Positions 14,407 through 20,940 of a stretch of 22,448 nucleotides of DNA are shown one piece after another. Each line of letters begins with the position of its first letter. The stretch's first letter is position 1. The DNA is from DASRTE01 sp035316885 (GTDB taxonomy: Bacteria; Actinomycetota; Actinomycetes; Jiangellales; Jiangellaceae): positions 1 to 22,448 of the forward strand of contig DATHII010000312.1 in the NCBI GenBank assembly GCA_035316885.1. Direction: 5' to 3'. The translations under genes and the position numbers were made by a program. Below the pieces are notes generated by a model, which was given only the letters and a program-made list of their open reading frames with translations, had not been told where the DNA came from and made no database searches.

Positions 14407-15345
14407 GTGCCGGAGCAGACCTCACACCGCTTGGCGTACCTCGGCCCGGAGGCGACGTTCACCGAGGCCGCAGCCCGGAAGGTGCCTGGCCATAGGACGC
14501 TGGTCCCGTTTCCGACCGTTCCCGCGGCGCTCGACGCCGTCCGCCATCGCGAGGCCGAGGGTGCCGTCGTGCCGGTCGAGAGCTCCGTCGAGGGGTCGGT
14601 CAACGCCACCCTCGACGAGTTGATCCGGGGCGAGCCGCTGGTGATCGCGGGTGAGGTGCTTCTTCCGGTGGCGATGGCGCTGATGGCGAGGCCGGGCACC
14701 GACCTCGCTACGGTCCGCCGGATCGTCACCCATCCCGTGGCTGAGGCCCAGTGCCGCCGCTGGGTGGCGGCGAAGCTGCCGGATGCCCGGATCACCGTGA
14801 CGACTTCGACGGCGGCGGCCGCAGCCACCGTGGCCGCGGGCGAGGCCGGTCCCGAGGGACGCTACGACGCCGCCATCGCCGCGCCCGTGGCCGCGGAACG
14901 GTACGCCCTCGAGACGCTTGCCACCGGGATCGGAGACAACCCCGACGCCGTGACCCGATTCGTCGTGGTCACCCGGCCGACCCGGCCGCCGGAGCCGACC
15001 GGTGCCGACCGGACGAGCATGGTCGCGTTCATCAGCGACGATCACCCGGGCGCCCTGCTGGAGATCCTCGAGCAGTTCGCCACCCGCGGCGTCAACCTGA
15101 CCAGGATCGAGTCGCGCCCAACCGGCAACGGTATCGGCCGGTACTGCTTCGCGGTCGACTGTGAGGGCCACGTCGCCGACGCCAGGGTCGGTGAGGCGCT
15201 GGTTGGGTTGCGGCGGATCTGCGCCGACGTTCGGTTCCTCGGGTCGTACCCCCGCGCTGACGGCGTGCCCGCCACCGTCGGCCGGGGGACCGCGAACGAC
15301 GACTTCGCCGACGCCGAGACGTGGTTGGCCCGGCTACGCGGCTGA
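14407..15345 (+). CDS. pheA: Prephenate dehydratase
   Basis: Converts prephenate to phenylpyruvate in phenylalanine synthesis; monofunctional form of 312 aa without a chorismate mutase domain. The catalytic domain starts LAYLGPEATFTEAA (9-22), contains VVPVESSVEGSVN (54-66) and ends with the TRF motif (183-185), whose Thr is catalytic. A C-terminal ACT domain (about 203-280) carries HPGALLEIL and the ESRP motif (235-238) used for feedback by phenylalanine. GTG 14407 follows TAGGCT (14394-14399) by 7 nt, a leaderless start; an in-frame codon at 14386 is inside the promoter and is rejected. A palindromic element and then serS follow on the same strand. Confidence 0.95.
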   Translation: MPEQTSHRLAYLGPEATFTEAAARKVPGHRTLVPFPTVPAALDAVRHREAEGAVVPVESSVEGSVNATLDELIRGEPLVIAGEVLLPVAMALMARPGTDLATVRRIVTHPVAEAQCRRWVAAKLPDARITVTTSTAAAAATVAAGEAGPEGRYDAAIAAPVAAERYALETLATGIGDNPDAVTRFVVVTRPTRPPEPTGADRTSMVAFISDDHPGALLEILEQFATRGVNLTRIESRPTGNGIGRYCFAVDCEGHVADARVGEALVGLRRICADVRFLGSYPRADGVPATVGRGTANDDFADAETWLARLRG

Positions 15346-15364
15346 GTTGACCGGCTATTGCGTC

Positions 15365-15395
15365 GCCGGGACGCGGGACGCCGGGACGCCGGGAC
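15365..15395. repeat. Short tandem repeat of GCCGGGAC
   Basis: Four head-to-tail units: GCCGGGAC, GCGGGAC (one base short), GCCGGGAC, GCCGGGAC. The last unit is part of the left arm of the adjacent palindromic element, so the array looks like local slippage expansion of the element's end. It starts 20 nt after the pheA stop and is non-coding. Confidence 0.7.
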
Positions 15396-15505
15396 GCGGG
15401 GATGCCGCGGCCGAGGCTAGATCCAGACCTTGTGCTGGTGTCACCGGCTGCGGGTTCCCGGACTTCGTTCTTCAGCCTCCGCCGCGGCATCCCCGCGTCC
15501 CGGCG
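15387..15505. repeat. Palindromic repeat element (copy B) between pheA and serS
   Basis: A 119-bp element. Perfect 25-bp arms (15387-15411 with 15481-15505) are followed, after one mismatch, by six more pairs (15413-15418 with 15474-15479), leaving a 55-nt centre without a usable ORF. The arms carry the same core as the hairpin after yceI (21 of 22 positions identical). It may act as a transcription terminator or mRNA-stabilising structure between pheA and serS, or be a non-autonomous MITE/REP-like mobile sequence. No clear target-site duplication was found. Confidence 0.75.
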
Positions 15506-15555
15506 ACGGAGCTGGCTCAACCTCCCTCGCCGCGCCTCGGGGTGGGTGCGCTCGT

Positions 15556-15561
15556 TAGGCT
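15556..15561 (+). promoter_or_regulatory. -10 element of serS
   Basis: TAGGCT, 6 nt before GTG 15568, identical in sequence to the hexamers in front of pheA and the GT2 gene. It predicts a leaderless serS mRNA, with no room for a T-box or other leader regulator. Confidence 0.6.
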
Positions 15562-15567
15562 GGAAAC

Positions 15568-16827
15568 GTGCTCGACCTCCGCCTGATCCGTGACGACCCC
15601 GACCGGCTACGAGCCTCGCAACGTGCCCGGGGCGAGCGGCCTGACGTGGTCGACGAGTTGCTGACTGCCGACCGGGCTCGGCGCGAGTCACTGGCCGAGT
15701 TCGAACGGCTCCGGGCCGAGCAGAAGGCTCTCGGCAAGCAGATCCCGGGTGCTCAGGGTGACGAGAAGCAGGCGCTGCTGGACAAGGCGAGGCACCTGGC
15801 GGCGGCGGTCAAGACGGCCGAGGCGAACGCCGACGGCAACCAGGAGATCTTCGACCGGACTGCACTGGAGCTGTCAAACCTGATCGAAGAAGGTGTCCCT
15901 GCCGGCGGCGAGGACGACTACGTCGTGATCCGCGAGGTCGGTGAGCGGCCAGTGCTCGACCAGCCCCGCGACCACCTCGAGCTCGGCGAGGGCTTACGGG
16001 CGATCGACATGGTGCGCGGTGCCAAGGTATCGGGCTCGCGGTTCTACTACCTGACCGGCGTCGGCGCCCAGCTCGAGCTCGGCATCCTCAACCTCGCGAT
16101 CGCCAAAGCCGCTTCCGCGGGGTTCACACCCGTCATCACGCCGACGCTGGTCCGGCCGGAGATCATGGGCGGCACGGGCTTCCTGGGCGCCCACTCGGAG
16201 GAGGTGTACCGGCTCGAGGCCGACGACCTCTACCTGGTCGGCACCAGCGAGGTGCCGCTGGCCGGTTACCACGCCGACGAGATCCTCGACCTGTCGGCCG
16301 GACCCATCCGGTATGCCGGGTGGTCGGCCTGCTACCGCCGGGAGGCGGGATCGCACGGCCGGGACACCCGCGGGATCATCCGGGTCCACCAGTTCCACAA
16401 GGTGGAGATGTTCTCCTACTGCCGCGAGGAAGACGCCGCCGACGAGCACCGACGGCTACTCGCGTGGGAGGAGGACATGCTCGCCGCCATGGAGCTGCCG
16501 TACCGGGTGATCGATGTAGCCGCCGGCGACCTCGGCATGAGTGCCGTCCGCAAGTTCGACTGCGAGGCGTGGCTGCCGTCCCAGCAACGCTGGATGGAGG
16601 TCACGTCGGCCTCGAACTGCACGACCTTCCAGGCCCGGCGCCTCGGCATCCGCGAGCGCACCGAGCACGGCACCCGCCCGGTAGCCACGCTCAACGGGAC
16701 CCTCGGCACGACCCGATGGATCGTGGCGCTGCTGGAGAACCACCAACAGCCCGACGGGTCGGTGCGCGTGCCAAAGTCGCTGCGGCCGTACCTCGATGGC
16801 CGCGACCTGCTCGAGCCGGTCGCGTGA
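15568..16827 (+). CDS. serS: Seryl-tRNA synthetase
   Basis: Class II synthetase charging tRNA-Ser (and tRNA-Sec where present), 419 aa, standard bacterial length. An N-terminal coiled-coil tRNA-binding arm (about 1-105) is followed by the catalytic core: GTSEVPLAGYHADEIL (225-240), motif 2 with YRREAGSHGRDTRGIIRVHQ (257-276) and FHKVE, EVTSASNCTTFQARR (344-358) and motif 3 LNGTLGTTRWIVALLENHQ (375-393). GTG 15568 is preceded by TAGGCT at 6 nt; there is no Shine-Dalgarno. The stop overlaps the next gene's start (GTGA at 16824-16827), so the HAD phosphatase is translated from the same mRNA. Confidence 0.97.
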   Translation: MLDLRLIRDDPDRLRASQRARGERPDVVDELLTADRARRESLAEFERLRAEQKALGKQIPGAQGDEKQALLDKARHLAAAVKTAEANADGNQEIFDRTALELSNLIEEGVPAGGEDDYVVIREVGERPVLDQPRDHLELGEGLRAIDMVRGAKVSGSRFYYLTGVGAQLELGILNLAIAKAASAGFTPVITPTLVRPEIMGGTGFLGAHSEEVYRLEADDLYLVGTSEVPLAGYHADEILDLSAGPIRYAGWSACYRREAGSHGRDTRGIIRVHQFHKVEMFSYCREEDAADEHRRLLAWEEDMLAAMELPYRVIDVAAGDLGMSAVRKFDCEAWLPSQQRWMEVTSASNCTTFQARRLGIRERTEHGTRPVATLNGTLGTTRWIVALLENHQQPDGSVRVPKSLRPYLDGRDLLEPVA

Positions 16828-17627
16828 GGTCGTCCGGGTGGAGGCCGAAGCTCGTCGCGCTCGACGTGGACGGGACTCTCCTCACGTACGCCGACTTCTA
16901 CGCTCCGCCCCGCCGCATGGTGAGACGAGCCGTCCGCCGGGCGCGTGACGCCGGCGCCCACGTCGTCGTCGCGACCGGACGGTCCCTGCACTCGACCGTG
17001 CCTGTGATCGACCAACTCGGGCTCACCCACGGCTACGCCGTATGCTCGAACGGCGCGGTGGTGGCCGATGTCGAGACCCGGACGCCCGTGCACGTGATCA
17101 CGTTCGACGCGAGCGACCCCGTGCAGTACTTCGCCGAAGAGATTCCCGATGCGGTGCTGGCGGTCGAGGAGCTCGGTGTCGGTTTCCGCGTGACCGGCGA
17201 CTTCCCGGTGGGTGAACTGGACGGGCGGGTCACCGTCGTCACCCACGACGAACTGCTCGACGGCCCGGTGACGCGGTTGGTGGTGCGGTGGCCCGAGGGC
17301 GACCGTGAGCGCCTCCGACGGGTGGCGGCGGCGTCGGGCTTGCCCAGCGTCGACTACGCCATCGGCTTCACGGCCTGGCTCGACATCATGCCCCAGGGGG
17401 TCTCCAAGGCCCGTGGACTCGAGACGGTGTGTGCCGAGCTCGGCGTGGCCCGCGCGGACGTCTTAGCCGTCGGCGACGGGCACAACGACATGGAGATGCT
17501 CGCGTGGGCGGGCCACGGCGTCGCTATGGGCCAGGCGCCCTGGGACGTCCAGGAGGTCGCCGACGAGATCACCGGCAGTGTCGACGACGACGGGGTGGCT
17601 CACCTGCTCGACGACTACTTCGCCTGA
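16824..17627 (+). CDS. Cof-type HAD-IIB phosphatase
   Basis: HAD-superfamily phosphohydrolase of 267 aa with a C2B cap, probably acting on a small phosphorylated metabolite such as a sugar phosphate or nucleotide. All HAD motifs are present: LDVDGT (13-18; nucleophile Asp14, acid/base Asp16), the Thr of ATGR (50-53), Lys195 in MPQGVSKA, and GDGHND (217-222) with metal-binding Asp residues. GTG 16824 is chosen because it overlaps the serS stop by four bases and lies just before the first motif; the longer open frame is a shadow of serS. A second, broken HAD gene follows after 9 nt. Confidence 0.88.
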   Translation: MRSSGWRPKLVALDVDGTLLTYADFYAPPRRMVRRAVRRARDAGAHVVVATGRSLHSTVPVIDQLGLTHGYAVCSNGAVVADVETRTPVHVITFDASDPVQYFAEEIPDAVLAVEELGVGFRVTGDFPVGELDGRVTVVTHDELLDGPVTRLVVRWPEGDRERLRRVAAASGLPSVDYAIGFTAWLDIMPQGVSKARGLETVCAELGVARADVLAVGDGHNDMEMLAWAGHGVAMGQAPWDVQEVADEITGSVDDDGVAHLLDDYFA

Positions 17628-17636
17628 CGGTCCCCG

Positions 17637-17997
17637 GTGGCACTCCGGCTGATCGCAACCGATCTCGACGGGACGGTGCGGCGCGGGAGGTGGCGGGCGA
17701 GTTGGCTGAGCTCACCCACTCCAGCGGTTCCGGACTGCTGGAGATCTCCGCGGCGGCGTCACAAAGGCGGCGACGTTGGCCCGCATCGCCACGCGAAACC
17801 GAATTGACCCTGAGCAGGTAGTGGCGTTCGGGGACATGCCGAACGACCTGCCAATGCTGGCCTGGGCCGGCACGGGCTACGCGATGGCGAACGCGCATCC
17901 GGACGTGTTGGCTGCCACGGACCACGTCGCGCCCTCCAACGACGAGGACAGCGTGGCCCAGGTGGTCGAGCGCCTGCTGGCGGAGGACGGCGGCTAG
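17637..17997 (+). pseudogene. Decayed second Cof-type HAD phosphatase gene
   Basis: Remnant of a tandem HAD gene, 361 nt instead of about 800. Three pieces lie in three reading frames. From GTG 17637 comes the N-terminus VALRLIATDLDGTV with the nucleophile motif. From about 17681 comes REVAGELAELTHSSGSGLLE, which belongs just before the motif 3 lysine. From 17758 comes VTKAATLARIA, then GDMPNDLPMLAWAG (motif 4) and the normal C-terminus, ending at TAG 17997. The cap domain is missing between pieces one and two, and one G appears lost near 17756, where the family sequence SAAGVTKA would need GGC. No functional product is expected. The stop overlaps the convergent Bpa gene by 4 bp. Confidence 0.85.
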
Positions 17998-18572
17998 AGG
18001 TACATCCCGCCGCCGGTCTGGCCCGGGGCGTCGTCACCGCGCGGCGGGCCGGGGACCACCTGGCCGGGAGCCTGCTGAATGCCGGGCGGCAGTGCCCTGC
18101 GCATCTGTTCGAGCTGGGCCCGGGCGGCCATCTGCTGAGCAAACAGCGTCGTCTGGATCCCGTGGAACAGCCCTTCCAGCCAGCCCACGAGCTGCGCCTG
18201 GGCGACGCGCAGTTCGCTGTCGGTCGGCACGGTGTCCTCGGTGAATGGCAGTGTGAGGCGCTCGAGCTCTTCGACGAGCTCGGGGGCGAGGCCGTCCTCG
18301 AGCTCGTCGATGGACGACCTGTGTATCTCTCGAAGACGTACGCGGCTGGCCTCGTCCAGCGGTGCCGCCTTCACCTCCTCGAGCAGCTGTTTGATCATGC
18401 TGCCGATCCGCATGACCTTGGCCGGCTGCTCGATCAGGTCGGTGATGGACCGGGAGTCGCGCTGCTCGGACTCGTCGGGCTGCGTCCCCTCGACGGCAAT
18501 GCCACCGGGTCCGACCACGACCACGCGCGGGCTCTGCTCGGCCTCGCGGGTGCTGTCGTTGGGCTCGCTCAT
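17994..18572 (-). CDS. bpa: Bacterial proteasome activator (Bpa/PafE, DUF2587)
   Basis: ATP-independent ring-shaped activator that opens the 20S proteasome gate and passes unfolded or selected proteins to it, known from Mycobacterium. The 192-aa protein matches the family almost throughout: IEQPAKVMRIGSMIKQLLEE (48-67), PLDEASRVRLREIH (71-84), ELEDGLAPELVEELERLTLP (90-109), FTED (110-113) and LRVAQAQLVGWLEGLFHGIQ (121-140). A flexible Gly/Pro-rich tail ends in MYL, an HbYX-like C-terminus equivalent to GQYL of the mycobacterial protein. ATG 18572 is preferred over a longer frame to 18671 because AAGGA lies 7 nt upstream and the conserved acidic N-terminus begins here. It implies a Pup-proteasome system in the genome. 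Confidence 0.92.
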   Translation of the reverse strand: MSEPNDSTREAEQSPRVVVVGPGGIAVEGTQPDESEQRDSRSITDLIEQPAKVMRIGSMIKQLLEEVKAAPLDEASRVRLREIHRSSIDELEDGLAPELVEELERLTLPFTEDTVPTDSELRVAQAQLVGWLEGLFHGIQTTLFAQQMAARAQLEQMRRALPPGIQQAPGQVVPGPPRGDDAPGQTGGGMYL

Positions 18573-18766
18573 GCCTCCATCCTTACCCCATCGGCGTCCA
18601 GTCGGCATCGGCGGCCCGACCGTCCGCTCACCTGCCAAACCTGGTTGCCCGGGCCGACGCGGGCCGGGCACGCTTGCCGGTCGTGACCATCACCATCCCT
18701 GGCCTGCCCGCCGGCTAGACGGTCCGGCGGCCGACGATCGACGACGCCGAGCCCATCCTGGCGGTC
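18573..18766. other. Bpa/GNAT intergenic stretch with an interrupted GNAT N-terminus
   Basis: The plus strand carries GTG 18683 followed by VTITIPGLPAG, then an in-frame TAG at 18716-18718, then TVRRPTIDDAEPILAV leading straight into the GNAT gene in the same frame. A hexamer CACGCT (18670-18675) stands 7 nt before GTG 18683, a near match to the TAnnnT elements elsewhere. This is best read as the original 5' end of the acetyltransferase gene interrupted by a nonsense codon. Confidence 0.65.
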
Positions 18767-19657
18767 GTGCACGCCGCCGAACGCGGCGCGCTGGGCCGAG
18801 ACGACTCGACGCTCGCCGAGGTGCGCGAACTGCTGAGCCTCAAGCGCACGCCCCCGGAGACCGACCACTGGCTGGTCGAGGGCGGCGGCGTGGCAATCGC
18901 ATGGGGGATGGTGACTGACGACTACGGCGGTGAGCAGGTCGACCTCGACGTGTACGCGGACCCCGCCCATCCCGATACGGTCCGGGAGGCCGTGCTCGAT
19001 GTCCTGTTGAACCGCGTGCGTGAGCTCGCTCGCGAGCGGGAGAACGGTGAGGTGACGGTCGGCGCGGGGGTGATCGTCGGAGACGAGCCCAACGCGGCCG
19101 CGCTGCGAGGGCGGGGCTTCGTGGCTGAACGCAGGTTCAACCGCTTGCGGATCGAGTTGGACGGCGAATACCCGGTTCCCGCGGCGCCTGACGGTGTTGC
19201 GCTTGACGGCTTCGACCCCGAGTCGGACGGCGATTGGGCCGACTGGCACGCGATCCTGCTCGAGTCATTCTCCGAGCACTGGGGCTATGAACAGACGAGC
19301 CTCGCGGCATGGCGGGAGGCTCTCGACGCCGAGGAGGATCCGGAGTTCGCCCGGTGGCGGTTCGCCCTGGTGGACGGTGTGCGCGCCGGGATCTGCCAGG
19401 CGAGCGGGCGCTTCGCAAGCGAGGGTGGAGGCTGGATACGAAACCTGGGGGTGGTGCCGTCCGCGCGGGGTCGGGGGGCAGGGCGCTACCTGCTCGAGCA
19501 GGCGCTGGCGTCATACGCGGCCGACGGCAGAAGCTGGGCCGGCCTGGGGGTCGACACAGGCAACGTCAGCGGGGCGCTGCGCCTGTACGAGTCGGCGGGG
19601 ATGCGCCCGTGGATGCAGATCAACGCGTTCCGGCGCCGGGTTTACGCTGGCGGCTGA
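18767..19657 (+). CDS. Two-domain GNAT acetyltransferase, N-terminus possibly lost
   Basis: Tandem GNAT protein. From GTG 18767 it is 296 aa, but homology-like sequence (TVRRPTIDDAEPILAVV) continues 16 codons further upstream to a TAG, so the first beta strand is cut off or the gene is a recent pseudogene. The N-terminal GNAT repeat spans about 1-130. The C-terminal one (about 140-296) keeps the acetyl-CoA loop: LGVVPSARGRGAGRYLLEQA followed by GLGVDTGNVSGALRLYESAG. The layout is that of MshD-like and related two-domain acetyltransferases; the substrate is unknown. No ribosome site precedes GTG 18767. The rest of the frame is intact with normal coding character, which argues for recent damage or use of an alternative start. 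Confidence 0.7.
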   Translation: MHAAERGALGRDDSTLAEVRELLSLKRTPPETDHWLVEGGGVAIAWGMVTDDYGGEQVDLDVYADPAHPDTVREAVLDVLLNRVRELARERENGEVTVGAGVIVGDEPNAAALRGRGFVAERRFNRLRIELDGEYPVPAAPDGVALDGFDPESDGDWADWHAILLESFSEHWGYEQTSLAAWREALDAEEDPEFARWRFALVDGVRAGICQASGRFASEGGGWIRNLGVVPSARGRGAGRYLLEQALASYAADGRSWAGLGVDTGNVSGALRLYESAGMRPWMQINAFRRRVYAGG

Positions 19658-19797
19658 CGGGGGCGCCGCTTTGCTGACAGCGAAGGTCCGTATGGCGGTG
19701 AGGATCGGGAACCGCCTTAGCCTGATCGTCGTCGTAGTTGCAGGCATCGGCGTGGGTTACGTCGTCGGTCTCGACGTTCGGTCGTGGGAGGTGGGCG

Positions 19798-20295
19798 ATG
19801 CGTTTCGGTCTCGCGGTGACCTTCGCCCTTCTGCTTGCCGCGACGGGATGCGGCACTCAGACCGGCGACGGCACCACGGTGCCGGCCAGCGAGCCGCCGG
19901 CCGTGGAACCGACCGTGGTCGGGATCATCACGCAGGTGGCCCCGTTCGAGCCGGTGACGGAAGGCTGCGTCGAACCGGACGCCCGGGCCGAACCCGACGC
20001 CCCGGTGAGCAGTGACGACCCGCCGATCTGCACGGATCCGGACTCGTCGTTGCTGGGGACCGTTCTGGTCGAGGAAGACCCGACGGCCGCCTCCGGGGAC
20101 GTGAAGGTCAGCTTCGCGATCAAGAACGGTACGGCCTTGCTCGCCCAGCGCGGCGAGACCTACGAGGAAATGTCGTTCGGCGACCTCGTGGAGGGCAAGA
20201 CAGTGTCGGCCTGGGCGGACGGAGCGATCATGGAGTCGTACCCGGCCCAGGCGACGGCTGCCGCGATCGTGTTGAGCGAGGGCCAGCGTCCGTAG
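19798..20295 (+). CDS. Lipoprotein with DUF3221 (YobA-like) domain
   Basis: Secreted, lipid-anchored protein of 165 aa. The signal peptide MRFGLAVTFALLLAATGC ends at Cys18, the probable lipidation site, although Ala at -3 is less usual than Leu. A Pro/Glu-rich linker follows, then a small domain whose C-terminal part (VSAWADGAIMESYPAQATAA, about 139-158) matches the DUF3221 pattern of a W-x-x-G-x-I-x-ESYPAQ strand. That domain has no established function. ATG 19798 is chosen for the strong GGGAGG site (19786-19791) 6 nt upstream; an earlier in-frame codon at 19738 lacks one. The 3' end overlaps the convergent Nudix gene by 68 bp. Confidence 0.8.
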   Translation: MRFGLAVTFALLLAATGCGTQTGDGTTVPASEPPAVEPTVVGIITQVAPFEPVTEGCVEPDARAEPDAPVSSDDPPICTDPDSSLLGTVLVEEDPTAASGDVKVSFAIKNGTALLAQRGETYEEMSFGDLVEGKTVSAWADGAIMESYPAQATAAAIVLSEGQRP

Positions 20296-20851
20296 GCCGG
20301 CTCGCGAATCCGGCGTCGGCGGGAACCATCGACTCCTCGGCATCGTCGATCGGGATCGGCCAGCGGGTGGCATCCGTGGCCGCCTCGATCAGCTCCAGCA
20401 GAGACGTCGGCCAGACAATGGCATCGGTGGTGCGTAGTTCGTCGGCTGTCCACCACCGGTGCCCGACGAATGTGGTCTGCTCGTCGTTCGTATGCCCCGC
20501 GATGTCGACCTCAAAGCCGGCGACCCGGACGGCGAAGTAGGTCTCGCCCTGCTCGACCACCTTGTCGCTGTAGCCGTGGACGACTATGCGGTGGCCGATG
20601 GGACCCCGCAGGTCGGACGGCTCGAGGATCAAGCCGGTCTCCTCGGCCACCTCGCGCAGGGCCCCTTGCTCGACGGTCTCGCCCGGGTCGAGTCCGCCGC
20701 CGGGAGTAATCCAGAACCGCGGCGGGCCGCGCAGCCCGGGATCGCTGTCGTGGAAGAGCAGTACGCGACCATCCGGGTCGATGAGCAGCACACGCGCAGT
20801 GTTTCGGCGCTCGAACCGTCTATTCTCCGGCGGCACCCTCTCGAATGGCAC
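20228..20851 (-). CDS. Nudix hydrolase
   Basis: Hydrolyses a nucleoside-diphosphate-linked substrate. The Nudix box GX5EX7REUXEEXGU is complete at residues 52-74 (G52, E58, R66, E67, E70, E71, G73). The 207-aa protein starts with ENRRFERRNTARVLLIDPDG, typical of Nudix proteins that follow FRRTARVLLLD patterns; the TPGGGLDPGE loop is standard. GTG 20851 is chosen because TAGGGT (20858-20863, minus strand) stands 6 nt upstream, a leaderless start. The last about 30 residues (Ser/Pro/Arg-rich) look like an extension and partly overlap the lipoprotein gene on the other strand. Substrate unknown. Confidence 0.88.
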   Translation of the reverse strand: MPFERVPPENRRFERRNTARVLLIDPDGRVLLFHDSDPGLRGPPRFWITPGGGLDPGETVEQGALREVAEETGLILEPSDLRGPIGHRIVVHGYSDKVVEQGETYFAVRVAGFEVDIAGHTNDEQTTFVGHRWWTADELRTTDAIVWPTSLLELIEAATDATRWPIPIDDAEESMVPADAGFASRPTDAGPRSTRSRQPSPGPGTTP

Positions 20852-20940
20852 GATGCCACCCTAAGGGATCACCAAGACGTGATCGGCCGACGGTATTGCG
20901 CGGCTATTTCATTGATGGCGCGGATTGCCGCACATTGACC

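Noticed and set aside
15419..15473. Possible tRNA or riboswitch in the centre of the pheA-serS element
   Set aside because: Only a short CGGG-TT-CCCG stem is present; no tRNA arms or T-box motif, and serS appears leaderless.
20852..20940. Search for a tRNA or small RNA between the Nudix and HNH genes
   Set aside because: Beyond the Nudix -10 element no cloverleaf or strong hairpin was seen.
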